From positions 1 to 64,000 of the forward strand of contig JAMKCH010072273.1 in NCBI GenBank assembly GCA_023653785.1: a DNA stretch of 64,000 bases. Reading direction: 5' to 3'. Positions 41,721-55,745 of this stretch are shown piece after piece. Each line of letters begins with the position of its first letter. Positions within the stretch are counted from its first letter, which is position 1. The notes beneath the pieces are model-generated. The model saw nothing but the letters and a program-made list of their open reading frames with translations. It did not search any database and was not told the origin of the DNA. The position numbers and the translations under genes were made by a program. Source of the DNA: Ophioderma brevispina. Lineage: Eukaryota > Echinodermata > Ophiuroidea > Amphilepidida > Ophiodermatidae.

Positions 41721-44280
41721 AAGAATTATGAACTTGCATATCTAAAATTTGAAAAATTTTAGGAAAATGATTTTATGTGGACATTGTGGACATTGAAACG
41801 TTCTTCATTTTGAGCACGCTTTCCATTCAAGTATCCTTTGTTTTCCTTGTCAAATTTAATTACAAAGTGATTGGTCTGTTTGCAAAAACTAAAAACGTCC
41901 TCTGTTTCTATGTCAAAGGAGACGAATGCACATTGAGCTGTTTGGCGTACTCAAAACGAGTCCATCGATCGCCTCAGACGGTGGTATTGGACATGCCTTT
42001 TGCCTGCCGAGGGCGCTAGAAATGACTATGCTTTTGTACGATTTTCTAAGGTGTCATTGTCTCTTACAGGCAAAATGTGCCAGTGAATATAGAAAAGAGG
42101 AATGATGAGGTTCTACAATTTTTATTTTGTATTAAAATTGATTTAATCAAACATTTAATACTCAATGTAAAATATAATACATCAAGCTATAAATATACAG
42201 TTAATTTGAATGGAAACCTGTAAAAGATTTTATTGTTGGGAGAATTGCTGCCAGAATTTTCTTGTAAAATTTATAGCATTTTTCCTGTAAACTTTAGTAC
42301 TTAATCGTATAATTGAAAATTCATAATAATGTACGATAATGTTGATTCTCGAAAAACTTCGAATAAAAGCTCCACTTGTAGTCGTTTTATACGCCTGATA
42401 AATTGGACATAAAATTTACAGTATTTTGCTGTATTTCCAAATTGCAGCATCGACCCACATGTGTAAGTACACTAAGGACATCCAAATGGTATACGTCTAG
42501 CGTTTGAAACCCTAGGTTTTGTGAATTATTGGACATAATAACTTTCATAAACGTTAAGTGGAAGAAGTTGTGATTTATCTGTTTATTGCTTGAAGGTGTA
42601 TATTTTGATACTTTTTGCAGAGTAAAAGGAATCAAAGGTCACTAGTTTATCAAGAAGAAAGCTTTATCTTACTATTAAGTCATTTATATTTGTATTAAAT
42701 TTACGAGGCGTTCGGACGAAAATCACTTTAATTCTAATGATCGACACATACAACACGTGTTTATAATGAATACTGTTATTTTCAGTACAAAACTAAAAAC
42801 AACGCTTTAATCATCATTTCATCTTTTAAAATGATGATCTTTTACATTTATAGTTATTAAATTTTCAGTAGCTCCAACTGTCACTGAAAATAAATACAAG
42901 ATTCATGTAGGCTTACTACTTTCAAGTAACGAAAACCACATGAAGAGTATATTGGCAATTAGTGTCAAATGACGTTTCTAAAACTCGTAAAAATAAACGA
43001 CTTTGGAGTGTATATCAGAACAATTTGAAATTAAATTGATATTCCCATGGATATTATTTGATTTTTGTCATCAAAAAGATCATTGCGTATATGTTTCACC
43101 TTTGGAGTCATAGCACTCTTAGAGTAGTTGCTCTTATACTTTCTGTTGTTGAAAACTTTCTATGAGTAAAAAAAACTAACCATTTTGAGGTTAAGATGGC
43201 AGTTTGCCGGCAAGACTTCTGACGTGTGATTTCAATTCAAATTGCCATATTTCTGATTATCAAAGGGGTATTTATTGAAAATGCAGAATGAGAATTTTCT
43301 CATGTTAAACATCTTTCGTTATTGGAATTGAAAGGAAAATAATTTCCTGTATCTACTCAATTAAGTGTAATCGGGTTGCATTCAATTTTATTGAATAATT
43401 TCAATGAGTAATTTTTAAGTTACCATTAATCACGTATTTTAATTGAGATGGCTGAAAATGTGAATGATAATTTGTCCTACATGTACTCAAAATCGCATTA
43501 CTTTATTGCGCTTATTTAGTAAACACAAGGAAATTATCAAGTTAGTGAAATTATTAATCAACTAAGTTACTGGAACTCAAAATAATTTCCTGTATCGGGT
43601 TGCATCAATTTTATTGAATAATTTCAATGATTAATCTTTTAAGTTACTATTAATCATGTATTTTAATTGAGATGGCTGAAAATGTGAATGATAATTTGTC
43701 TACATGTACTCAAAATCACATTACTCTATTGCGCTTATTTAGTAAACACAGAGAAATTATCAAGTTAGTGAAATTATTAATCAAATAAGTTGCTGGAACT
43801 CAAAATAATATCGTAGGTATGTGGGAAAATATAGGAAAGAAAAGAGGAAAAACGAAAACGATTTTGATGTACTATGTTTTACATTGCACTATTGAACTTA
43901 ACCCTCGTCTACCTAAGGGGGGGAGGGTTACCACCCCCTTCAGGTTTTTTCCCGGCTTGCTAAAACCCCTTTTTGGTGCCAAACTATTTAATGTAATTGT
44001 CAATTGACATATTCCGCTCCTTTTCATCCAAAACAAACATCTACCGGGGTATAGGAATTAAGATAAAAGTGATCCCAAAGTAATGGATGGGTGGGGTGCA
44101 ACCACCCCCTTCGGAAAAGAAGTACCAACATGCCTAGCACGACACATGAACATCACAAACACTTGATTTTGGTTTCATTAGATAGCTATCGTCCTCTCCT
44201 TCCATTGATACCAAAATGAGTACCAACATGCCTAGCATTACGCCACAATGACGTCATAAAGTTCGCATGTCAGCAAAAAA
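41674..44280. repeat. Tandem block II, copy A (about 2.6 kb)
   Basis: It starts GCCAATCGACCAAAAGT and is repeated from 44281. It contains no recognisable gene. Open frames such as 41777-42019 and 43819-44007 are not conserved as frames in copy B. Inside it, a ~235-bp unit is itself doubled (about 43345-43580 and 43581-43812; shared TTTATTGAATAATTTCAATGA, AATTGAGATGGCTGAAAATG, AGTAAACACA(A/G)(G/A)GAAATTATC). Its end belongs to the AACCCTCGTCT...TTACCACCCCC repeat family, also seen at 26165-26600. Confidence 0.85.
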
Positions 44281-46890
44281 GCCAATCGACCAAAAGTTTC
44301 ACATTTCGAGAATATCGCGATTGAAGTTTTCAAGAATTAATGAACTTGCATATCTAAGAATTTGAAAAATTTTAGGAAAATGATTTTATGTTGATCATTG
44401 AAACTTTCTTCATTTTTGAGCACCTTCCATTCCAGGATCCTTTGTTTTCCTTGTCAAATTTTATTACAAAGTGATTGGTCTGTTTGCAAAAACGAAAACG
44501 TCCTCTGTTGTCTATGTCAAAGGAACGAATGCACATTTAGCTGTTTGGCGTACTCAAAACGATGTCCATCGATCGCCTCAGACGGTGGTATTGGACATGC
44601 CTTTTGCCTGCCGAGGGCGCTAGAACGACTATGCTTTTGTACGAATTTTCTAAGGTGTCATTTCCTCTTACAGGCAAAATTTGCCAGTGAATATAGAAAA
44701 GAGGAATGATGAGGTTCGACATTTTTATTTTGTATTAGAATTGTTTAAGCAAACATTAAAACTCCATTTAAATATAATACATCAAGCTGATCATATACAG
44801 TTAATTTGAATGGAACCCTGTAAAAGATTGTTTTATTGTTTGGGAGAATTGCCTGCCAGCATTTTCTTGTAAATTTATAGCATTTTTCCTGTAAACTTTA
44901 GTTCTTATCTTATAATTGGCAATTCATAATAATGTACGATAATGTGGATTCTCGAAAAACTTCGAATAAAAAGCCCCTTGTAATCGTTTTATACTCCTTA
45001 TAAATTGGACATAAATTTACAGTATTTTGCTGTATTTCCAATTGCATCCCAAACAAAAAATCGACCCACATGTGAGTACACTCAGACTCCAAATGGTAAT
45101 ACGTCTAACGGTTGAAACCCTGGGTTTTGTGGATTATTGGACATAATAACATTTCATAAACGTTTAAGTGGAAGAAGTTGTAGATTTATCTGTTGTGTAT
45201 TGCTTAAGGTGTATATTTTTGATAGTTTTTGCATAGTAAAAGGAATCAAGATCACTATTTATCAAGAAGAAAGCTTATCTTACTATCAATGTATTTATAT
45301 TTGTATTAAATTTACGATGCGTTCGGACGAAAATCACTTTAATATTCTAATGATGACACATAACCACGTGTTTATAATGAATACTGTTATTTTTCAGTAC
45401 AAAACTCAAACAACGCTTTAAATCATCATTTCATCTTTTAAAATGATGATCTTTACATTTATAGTTCATTAAATTTTCAAGTATCCCAACTGTCACTGAA
45501 AATAAATACAAGATTCATGTGTCCTTACTACTTTCAAGTAACGAAACCATAGGAAGAGTAGTTGGCAATTAGTTTCAAATGACGTTTCTAAAACTCGTAA
45601 AAAAAACGACTTTGTAATTATCTCAGAACAATTTGAAATAAATTGCTTTCCCATGGATATTATTGATTTTGTCCTCAAAATGATCATTGCGTATATGTTA
45701 ACTTTCACCTTTGGAGTCAATAGGCACTCTTACGCGTTTTTGCTCTTAGACTTCGTTGTTGAAAACTTCTATGAGTAAAAAAAATAAACATTTTGAGGTT
45801 AAGATGGCATTTTGCCGGCAAGACTTCTGACGTTGATTTCAATTCCCCTTGGCCATATTTCTGATTGAATCAAATGGGTATTTATTTAAAATGCAAATGA
45901 GAATTTTCTTATGTTAACCTCTTTCGTTCCTGGAATTGAAAGTAAAATCATTTTCTTGATCTACTCATAAGTGTAATCGGGTTGCATTCAATTTTAATTG
46001 AATAATTTCAATGAGTAATTTTTAAGTTACCCATTAATCACGTATTTTTAATTGAAGATGGCTAACATTGAAGATCTTTGTCCTACATGTAACTCAAATC
46101 GCGTTACTTGTTTTGCGCTTATTTAGTAAACACAGAGAAATTATAAGTTAGTGAAATTTTACTCAACTAAGTTACTGTAACTCAAAATAATTTCCTGTAT
46201 CGGGTTTGCAATCAATTTTATTGAATATTTCAATGATTAATCTTTTAAGTTACTATTATCATGTAGTTTAATTGAGATGGCTGAAAATGGTTGAATGATA
46301 TTTTGTCCTATTTACTCAAAATCACATTAACTCTATTGCTGTCTTATTTAGTAAACACAGAGAAATTATCAAGTTAAGTGAATTATGTATCAAATAAGTT
46401 GCTGAACTCAAAATAAATCGTAGTTATTGGAAATATAGGAAGAAAAGAGGAATAAATCGAAAACGTTTTGATGTTACTAGTTTTTCCATTGCACTTTTGA
46501 CTTCCCCGTTTACTAAGGGGTGGGGGGGGTTACCACCCCCTCAGTTTTTTCTCCGGCTTGCTAAACTCCCCTTTTTGGTGCCAACATCAATTTAATGTAA
46601 TTGTCACTTGACATTTGCCGCTCCTTTTCATCGCAAACAAACTCTACCGGGGTATAGGAAACGTAAAGGGTGATCCCAAAGTACTGGAGTGGTGTGCGGT
46701 TGGGCAACCCCCTCCCGGCGTAAAAGAATACCACATGCCTATCACGTACAACATGAACACCACAAACACTTTATTTTGGGTCATTAGATAGCTATTGGTC
46801 CTCCTCTTTCCATTGATAACCAAAATGAGTACCCAACATGCCATCATTACGTCACAATGACTTCATAAATTTCCATGTCGCAAAAAAGCC
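44281..46890. repeat. Tandem block II, copy B (about 2.6 kb)
   Basis: Head-to-tail copy of 41674-44280 with many one-base indels, for example AAAAGTTTCACATTTCGAGAATATCGCG against AAAAGTCACATTTCGAGATATCGGCG. The internal ~235-bp duplication is also kept (about 45945-46185 and 46186-46410). No recognisable gene. Confidence 0.85.
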
Positions 46891-48360
46891 CATTTTCAAG
46901 ACACATATGTTATAGAAGAGAGGAAAATTCAATTCTTCGCCAAAACGTTAGGAATGAATTCACATTTTCATGATGGAAATGACTAGTTGTGAATATAAGG
47001 AGAGATTTGTTAGTGCTATAAATAAGGGGTTTGGGCCGCTAAATTGGCGAAATATCACTTTTTCCACCCTATATTCAGTATGTGTGGGCACTTTCCTCAC
47101 ATATGATGTCTAGTGACGTCATATGAGGATGTTGGTACCTTATTTTGGTACAAATCGAAAGCAGAACCCAACCCAACCCCTTCGGAGTTTTTTTTTTAAA
47201 AAAATGGCTGTAAACTAATCATATAAGTACTTTTTAACATGTAAGCTACTTCAACGAGATCAACCTGGACCCTCTGATATGAACCCAAATCCCACTATAC
47301 GATGCTACCATACAGGGAATAATATAAACATTGAATTTTATGTATATACACCCTTTCCTTTCAAATTTTAGTATATTGTAATTAAAAGGGACAATAATAC
47401 CAAAACGTGAAAGGTTTCAACAAGAGGTTTTTTGACACTATCATAAACAAATGAAGTGAAATGGTTATGCTTGTGTGATGTCCTTTCTGGGGTTCAAATT
47501 TTACGTGTTGTTATAACTTTGAATTACCAACTAGCTGATTTGAAATAGGGGGGGGGGGTTTATCTTTATTACAAGCGTCAAAACAATCAATTATTTGCCC
47601 AACGGTGTAAACTGAGTAAATGTTACTATTTTTGCATAATTTACCACCCGGAATACATGTATGGTTTGTTGTGGGGGGGGTGGGTCACTGGTGGCTCCAA
47701 TGAAATGGCGGAGGGGAGGGAGGCTGCGCGTGATTTTGAACTTTGGAATGATATCAACATTAGGGGATAGGCCTCTGGTGTGGTGGGATTCTCAATTAAT
47801 AAGTTACTTTACAGGACAAATACTCAATCTATGGAAAATACTGGCAGCAATTCTGTCCAACAAATCCCATAAACTTCAGCGTTGATAGTTTCCATTCACA
47901 TTCACTTTGCTATTTTACAGTTTATAGCATATGTGGGGGGTTTTTTTCGGTCTGGTTTGTACCAAAATTAACTGAATTTTCAGTTAATGCACCGTAAAAT
48001 TTGGTTGACATTTGTGGATTAGGCCTACCAAGTTAAATGGTCGTCAGTGCTTTGTGTTTTTCTCTACACATTCCATCTCTGTAATAACTCCAAAGATAAT
48101 ATATTTCAGTGTTTTGATTGAATCAATTTTTACAGTATAACTGTAATTATTCGGCAGAATGCTGTGGGGGTAGGGAAAAAAGGGACCGGTAAAGAGGAAG
48201 TGATGGGTGAACAGCCAGTAAAAAACGCAAATAAAACGATACACCCTCGCTACCTACTTCTCCTGGTACTAATAATGGTTCACCCGACGAGCAACGTACC
48301 CGTGAGCAGATTTTCCATGTCCTGGAAACCTGTTGTTTGTAATTAAGAGGGGGTGTTGCG
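46891..48360. other. Intergenic, AT-rich with G runs
   Basis: G-run tracts at about 47548-47557 and 47672-47679. A block near 47100-47190 (TGGTACCTTATTTTGGTAC, CCCAACCCCTTCGGAG) resembles the ends of tandem blocks II and III. No gene recognised. Confidence 0.5.
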
Positions 48361-49345
48361 TTAATTGGAGAAAAAAGAGGAGGAAGGAGCGACAGCGATA
48401 GTCGTGACGAGAGTGGAGGTACGTCTAGAACTACGTGAAAGGTGAGGTGGGAGAAATAAGCGCAAAGCCGATGCAGGGCGTAGAATGTCGGGGGGAATAC
48501 AAGGGGACAGGGAGGAGGAACCAGAGTGTAATTGCGACAAAGAAAGAAAGATAAAAAAGGATAAGCGGGTAGAGAGAGCGAGTTGGATCAAAGCGTAGGT
48601 GGATGGGAAGTTGGGCTGTCAGGTGAGTTAAAGCGAACAGGCGAGAGCGGACATACAAGGAAAAAGAAATGTGGTAGAAGGTAACCAAGAGGGACGCAGG
48701 TGACGGGCACACTGAAAAGATTAAGGTTCATAACGGATAGAAACAGTAATGAATTGCGGCAAAAAAACGAGGAATGATTAGGGGGATAAAGGGTTGAAGA
48801 AGTTATAGTTGAGAGGGGTGCGATGGGGGAGGTTGTTACAACGATAGAAAACGGGGAACAGGGAAAGAGTAAGATTGAGCGGGAAAAAGGAAATGGGTAG
48901 CAGAGATGGGGGGAGGAAGGAAAGGGAGGTGTGAATAGGCGAGAAGAGGGAGGGTCAATGTAGGAATATCCAGGGCGAAGGGAGAAGAAGGATGGAGTTT
49001 AACAGTAAGGATCGGATGAGGAGCGAAAACGGGACATTAACGCAGATAACAACATAAATGGGTAAAAGAGTAGGTAACCGAAAGAGTGGCTTGGAAGTAA
49101 GGGGGAAAGGCATAGGAAGAATGGTAGGAGGCATAGGAGGAGAAGAAAGATAGGCGTTGGGGATCGGGAGGATGTGTGACACGGTGCAACGGGTTGGGAT
49201 AGGAAGAAGGAGAAGACGGAGTAGAAAACAAAATGAAAGCAAAAGATGGGAGCAGAAAGCAGAAAGAAAGAACTCTATATGCTGACAGGAGAAGGGGGGC
49301 AGAGATATTCGAATAAGGGTACGGGAAAGGGAGCTCCGCATCTAC
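48361..49345 (+). other. Purine-rich (G+A) tract of about 1 kb
   Basis: For about 1 kb the + strand is strongly G and A, broken only by short pyrimidine interruptions, with frequent GGGAGG, GAAAGAAAG and AGGAGGAGAAG words. It is not a simple tandem repeat and contains CpGs. It is followed at 49350-49420 by a C-rich strand switch (CCATTCCCCCCACCCCCTCC). The minus-strand open frames here are Ser/Leu/Pro-rich low-complexity shadows. No family is recognised. Confidence 0.75.
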
Positions 49346-50464
49346 CTACCTCTTGAACCATTCCCCCCACCCCCTCCACCCACCCCCCCGACTCCCTCAC
49401 CATTCACCCCCTCTCTATGATACACCACCAAAACCCGAGATCACATACGATAGCTTAAGCCATCAAAGCTATACGATACACTTTCGACGCACAAAGAACC
49501 GATTGGGACCTATAGGTCAGTAAAATACTGGAAAGAATTACTATTTTTGAGTGTTGCATAATCGTCACCTCAATTGACAGCCTACACCATTTCCGTACTA
49601 ATATAACATTTCAACCAACTTCTATAGGCCCCCAGGTGTTGATCCAGCGAGAGATAATCTCGGCAATTATCCCACGGTCTGGACTCAGAGATTTCTGAGG
49701 AGGGCGCCCTCAATTTCCAAAACAAATCGTGTTTTTTGCATGTACATATGCTTGTCCATCTACTAATTCACTGTGTGAAATTCCTAAGCCTAAATCGAAT
49801 TCCTTCATATAGAAAATCACAACTTTTTGTTATAAAAAATTCCGTATCCGGAAATTTTTGTTACACATATCCTAGTGGGGTAATCGACACATAAATGTTT
49901 ACTGCATCAAATGAAAAATCCCGATTCATCTCAATTTCGGAATTGTGCATTTTGTTAGGTTACTATCGTTAGTTCTAGTTTAACTATTTTTTTCATTATT
50001 GCACAAAAAATAAATATTTCAAAATCTCTGAGTCGACGTTAATAAGCTGCCGTCGGTGTTCTTCAGATAGCAGCAAACAGACGAATGCAGATTGTATCAT
50101 TGGTTTGGAAACTTTCCGTTTGGGTTTGGGTATGATTTCCAAAGTGAAAATCTATTCATCTACAAATTGGTATGTTATTTTTGCTCACTATTTGGTATAG
50201 GAAAAGAGCTCGTGATAAAGTATCAAAATCTGCAAAAAACTCATTTCGCCAAAATGGTCGATTGGCCTGTTGGAAGACTCGTGACGATATTAACTGAAGT
50301 TGAAGTACTTTTAACTTTTTACCCATGTAACACCAAAATTGACTTTTTCATTATTTTGTACAGTTTTTACTCCGTAACTCGCGGAAAAAAAACCACATAT
50401 AGTGTAAACTATACCTTTTTGGAATCTTGGAACCAGACAAAACCCATGGTGTGCTTTTTAAACA
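49346..50464. other. Intergenic repeat-rich spacer
   Basis: Contains the 49785-49995 copy of the 9200-9420 repeat (+ orientation) and, from about 50225, the repeat related in inverse orientation to 40600-41720. The 135-codon open frame at 50092-50499 falls within this repeat and has no recognisable domain. Confidence 0.55.
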
Positions 50465-52079
50465 ATTCGGAACCTTTAAATTTTTTGACCCCTTTATAAC
50501 CCTTGAAACCCAAGCTGGGGTCCATTAAGGGGCTTGGCAATTGCTTCCCACATCAATTTGTATGGATTATCAATGCTTAAAGTACTTGTGTTGCAAAAAT
50601 TTCACAAGTTTACCGGAAGCGGACACTCTTTCACTACAGTCCCCTTCTAACATGTACAACAACATTTCAAACAAGCGCTCATAAGAAACCAATATTAATT
50701 TTATATTTACGGTGTGTGAGCCCGATCGACAACTTCGTCACCCCACTTTACCCCCATCATAATTCTGATTTATTTTGTTATTGGAATCAAGTTCATTTTT
50801 TTCTCATTAACCCTGTGAAATTTTGGTTTTATGTTATGGACAAAAAGAATCCATAAATGTCAGTCCCATTAGCTCCTCACACCTATCCTATGCATGGACC
50901 AATTGCTACTCCCCAAACAGCTGGCAACCGATTTTAATTCCAAATATAATCAGATGTTGTTTGTGATTGTTTCCAGTGCTTCTAGTTGGGGAAACTATCA
51001 TATTAAATATTTGGACCATGATCGGGTCGCGCACCTTAATTACACACAAAAAACTTACATTTTATTTTAGTGTACCTTTGACATGTTTGATTGTCCGTTT
51101 CAAGAAATTAGGAGTGCACTGATTTAAAACACTTCCTACATATGCAAAACTTACAAGATGTTTTTGTGGTAATCACTCCTGAAACTTATTTTTATATTTG
51201 GAGAAAGCGAATGTCGAAAAAATGGAAACAAATAATTCTTTTTCCCAGAAGTATAAGGGTTATTAATTGATCGCATTCTTCATAGAAACCAGAGTTTCAA
51301 AAATCAAATTAAAGTTATAGCATATCACAATTTAGAGATTTAGACATTATTTATTGGAATAATCTATTGATTAAAACAAAACAGGTGCCCCCAACAGGTG
51401 CTGTTGACCCTTTGCCTCTAAGTTTTTAATATTTAAGCAGAAGCGACACCATTTGACAATGGTATAAGTAGAGACCTGCCGCGTTATCGACCTTATAAAA
51501 TCAGAAAAAAATCCATGGCAGGATCTTGGTCATGTGCTACACAATTAATGTCATTACCCTTCATGTTATAGCGCTCTCTATTTAGAAACTCCACGATATC
51601 TTTATACACTACATTTTAAAGAAGATTATGGTTGTCCGTCAATTAAATTTCGTAAAACTTTGCCAGAAATGTAGCTTCTAGAATATATTAATTCAAAGAA
51701 AGTGGCGATATTGATAGGATTTAAATTCCTATTTGTCATAATATGAATCTTGAAATATGCCATCAAAATGTGCTTAGTTGTACAAGTGTACTTCATATCT
51801 TGGAAGAAAACACCTTTTTTGATATGGACATTTCAGTTTTCATGTGGGTTGATCGGGGTATGGCTTAAGGCTGGCGGTATGGCAAATAAAAGAATGTGTT
51901 TGGATGAGATTATTAACTTCTGTTATTTCTTTATTACTTTTGTTTTCACAATATTATGTGGACTAATCAATTTTTGCCACTTAACCGATTGGCCACATCC
52001 TACTACTAGAAACAACTTTTGTAATTGCTCTAAGGTACAGTATTCTAACTTCAAGAAGTTTCCAAGGAATCACCCCTTC
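50465..52079. repeat. Tandem block III, copy A (about 1.6 kb)
   Basis: It starts near CGGAACCTTTAAATTTTTTG and is repeated from 52080. Diagnostic shared blocks are GGAAGCGGACACTCTTTCAC, GACCATGATCG(G/C)GTCGCGC, TGTGTTTGGATGAGATTATT and AAGGAATCACCC. No gene recognised; the 113-codon frame at 51750-52091 is broken in copy B. Confidence 0.85.
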
Positions 52080-53690
52080 GGAACATTATAAATTTTGACA
52101 CCCCCTGTAACCTTGAAACCCCGCCAAGCTGGGGGCCATTAAGGGGCTTTGCAAGTGCTTCCATCAATTTTAATATGGATATCAAAGCTTAAAGTCTTTG
52201 TGTGAAAAATTCACAATTTTTAATCCAGGAAGCGGACACTCTTTCACTACAGTCCCCCTGCTATAGGTACAAACACAGTCCAAGCGCCCTACAACACAAG
52301 AAAGAATACCATCTTAATATTATATTTAACGTGTGTGAGCCGATCGACAACTTCGTCACCCACTTTACCCCATCATAATTAAGATTTTATTTTGTTTATT
52401 GGAATAAAGTTCATGTTTTTCTCATTAACCCTGTGAAATTTTGTTTTGATGTTCTGGGACAACAAAGATCCTAAATTGTAGCGTCACCTTAGCTCGCTCA
52501 CACACTATCCTATGCATGGACCAATTGCTCTCCCCAAACAGCTGGACCGTTTAATCAAAATAATAATCAGAGGTTTTTGGTGTATAATGTTTCCAGTGCT
52601 TCTAGTGAGGGGGAAACTATCATATGAAATATTGACCATGATCGCGTCGCGCACCTTAATTACAAACAAATAACGTACATTGTATTTTAGGTACCTTTGA
52701 CATTTTGATTGTCCGTTTCAAGAAAATAGGAGTACATGATTTAAAAACACATTCTATTAAATCATTACACTGAACTGTTTTCCTTTAAAAAACAAATAAA
52801 CAATTATTTTATATTGGAGAAAGCGAAGGTCTAAAAATGAAAAAAATCATCTTTTACCAGAAAGTAAGAATGGTTATTAATTTATCTCATTCTTCATCTA
52901 AAGCCAGAGTTGAAAAATCAAATGTGGTGATAAAGTTTAGCAATATCACAATTTAGAGATTTTAGACATTATTTAATTGGATAAATCTATGAATTAAAAA
53001 CAAAACATCCACAGTGCGTGTTGGGAGAACCATTTGCCTCTATTTTTTTGAATATTTTAGCAGAAAGCGACACAATTTGACAAATGGTATAAGTAGAGAC
53101 CTGCAAGCGTTATCGACTTATAAAATCAGAAAAAAATCCATGCAGAATTTGTCATGTGGCTACCCCATAATGTCATTACGCCTTCATTTATTAGCGCTCT
53201 CTATTGTCAAACTCACCGATAACTTTATAACTACATTTTAAAGAAGAATTATGTTTGTCGGCAATTAAATTTCGTAAATTTGCTAGGATGGTAGCTTCTA
53301 GAATCTATAATTTCAGAGAATGTGGCGATATTGAATAGTATTTAAATTCCTAATTGTATATGAAGATGAATATGCAAAAATTGCTTAGTGTACAAAGTGT
53401 ACTTCAGATCATTGGAGAAACACCCTTTTTTTGTATGGACAGGTCATTTCATTTTGGTTATATTGTATTGCTTAAGGCATGGCGGTAGCAAATAAAAGAA
53501 TGTGTTTGGATGAGATTATTAAACTTCGTTATTTCTTGATTCATTTTGTTTTCAATATTATGTGGACTAAGCACATTTTGCCACTACAGATGGCCAACAT
53601 CCCTATACAGAAAACACAACTTTGTAATTGCTCTAAGTACAGTATTCTACTTCAAAGAAGTGCCCAAAGGAATCACCCTTTCGGGAGACG
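52080..53690. repeat. Tandem block III, copy B (about 1.6 kb)
   Basis: Head-to-tail copy of 50465-52079, distinguished mostly by small indels. No gene recognised. Confidence 0.85.
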
Positions 53691-53895
53691 GGGCACCAAT
53701 ATGCCCACTATGACGCAGAATACTTGATAGCTATGTTCCTTTTTTTCCAATGAGAGCATAATATGAACGGTTAAGCCGCAAGCAGCAAAAAATGTCCAAT
53801 TATATAGAAAATGTTCAATTTGCTCCAAACAGTTAGGAAAGCTGATTTTTACGCGGTTTGTGACTCTGAAATAGTATGACTACATATGTCATCTT

Positions 53896-54135
53896 TTAAA
53901 TGCATCCAAAAAGTACACAAAATACATATATTTGGCCACGGCGACGTAATGAAACGTCGGGTCTCTCTCGCTCTCTTCTCATCACATTAATGCATATGCC
54001 ACGGGTTTGACAATCAGGATTAGTTGCTGCATCTCTTGTGGTCTGGTGGCCTCTCACAGTAGAAAGACCTGTCCTTTGTTTGATGCCTTCCAGCCATCCA
54101 GTTGGGTCATCTTCCTCTATCGTTCCCTTCACCAT
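53896..54135 (-). mobile_element. Possible LINE C-terminal tail relic
   Basis: The minus-strand frame MVKGTIEEDDPTGWLEGIKQ followed by RTGLSTVRGHQTTRD resembles the last residues of several LINE reverse transcriptases (GT(I/V)EG.R.RGRP...W.D.(I/V)K.WTGL pattern, then a TRDR-like segment). The basic RGRP core is replaced by DDPT. No catalytic region accompanies it. Assignment rests on pattern memory of the family. Confidence 0.4.
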
Positions 54136-55569
54136 ACCATGACAATGAGTATTTTAATTCAAGCATTGTATTTACAATAGCATAGTCAACGAAGCTCAGA
54201 TCTGTTAACCCAACTCCCTTTCTCAGGGTCAATTCTATTCCAACTTTATTCTGCATCAGGCAGTTGTTTCTGCTCGTGCAAGATATTCACAACAGTGCGG
54301 TTGACAAAAACATTTCAAAGCATCAATTCAGGTCATAATATAGCACAAAGCCGAAATCCGTGAAAATGGAAAAGTTTTCTAGTTTGCTGCAAGCAAAAGA
54401 TGAAGTAATATTATGGGGGCCAATGCGTTGTCTAAATATTTCCAAAATAAAACAAACAATGGCAAGTACAGACATCACTGGGTTTTGCTAACAGAGATAT
54501 GAAAGCACAAAAACAGAATATTACAGAAAATATGGGGGTGGTTTAACACCCTGAAACATGACTTGACTGAATACCCTTATCCCCGGAGAAAAGTCTACGC
54601 AATTTGTTTTACTATAATGGTCAGAAGGGATGCACTTGCAATTACACAGAAAGCCTTTAGAGACTGGTCGCGGTTTATGCTAATGGGGCGGAAACACAAG
54701 GGTGGTCACCAGCCACATTGAGATAAAGAGAGGATTATTATGGAAATTTAAACGGGTGGTCACCCCCGTTTAGTGTATGTTACAAAAATGTCTCAAGTTA
54801 TAGACTAGGGATAACCTCATTACCAACCTACATCGTGAACTAAAAGCTTTCAAGGTCTTGCTCCGCGAGCTAGAAGTCTTGGTGTTAAAAAGACGCGACC
54901 TTTACGAACGGAAGCACGTCCATCCCGTATTAAATCACAAAGCCGAAAACGGGAATTTCAAAAGGAACCAAAATATAAACGCATCCAGAGAAAATGCGCT
55001 TAGCTCAGAAAATAAAGAGGTCTCATGGTATTGATTATGTTTATCCAAACTCCATTTATCCTACTACAAATCTGCATGTTCATTAAGAAGCAGTTTAATC
55101 CCCATTTTGACAACGTTGAATGTTAAACATATGGAAAATAAACGAAAAGTTGATCATCTAATGGCGACTTTTGTATACCATTTTTGAAAACCTAAACTTT
55201 TTGTGAAATTAAAATAGAAACAAATAATCTTATGTGCACACAGCCGATTTTAAGATTTTACATATATCCTTTATGCAACTATTAAAGGAGAAGACCGATC
55301 GATCTAATCAGAATAAAAGTTCATACTTGATTGAATTGACCATGCATGTTCACGCCGATCAATCCGTTTTGATTTGTTAAGCCCAATAGAATACTGCGTA
55401 TTGTGTCGGCCAAAATGCGGCAGTTTTGGTCTTTGTAGACTTTACACTTCAAAATACTCCCCCTCTTTTAACCAATATTATTGCGTGGTTGAATGTTGAA
55501 GTATTCGAGTCAATAGTTGGATAAGCAGTTTTATGTTAATGTTGCAATCACTCTACAGCGCAAACATGT
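54136..55569. other. Intergenic, no recognised feature
   Basis: I see no supportable gene or repeat here. Confidence 0.45.
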
Positions 55570-55745
55570 AAAAACAGTGACTTACGGACAAAGGGCTTTC
55601 TCTCATGCAGCTCCTGCGCTGTGGTGGAACAACATTCCATCACATATCAGAATGCTAAGACGCTGATGAATTCAAGGGTCATAAAAACACATCTGTTCAG
55701 TAGTCATTTGGGTTTTCATAGTGCATTGGGGTCGCTTTAGACTGG
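55570..55745 (+). mobile_element. CR1-like LINE 3' tail relic
   Basis: Translation TYGQRAFSHAAPALWWNNIP followed by SHIRM and, after a frameshift, FKGHKNTSVQ-like sequence. It matches the conserved C-terminus of CR1-like reverse transcriptases (YG.RAFS.AAP.LWN.LP..IR...L..FK..LKTHLF). Only this tail is present. Confidence 0.7.

Noticed and set aside
48431..49341. Minus-strand open frames of 93 and 128 codons rich in Ser, Leu and Pro
   Set aside because: They are shadows of the purine-skewed tract: the complementary CT-rich strand has few stops. No domain, splice or start support.
50092..50499. 135-codon open frame
   Set aside because: It falls in a dispersed repeat that recurs inverted at 40600-41720, where the frame is broken.
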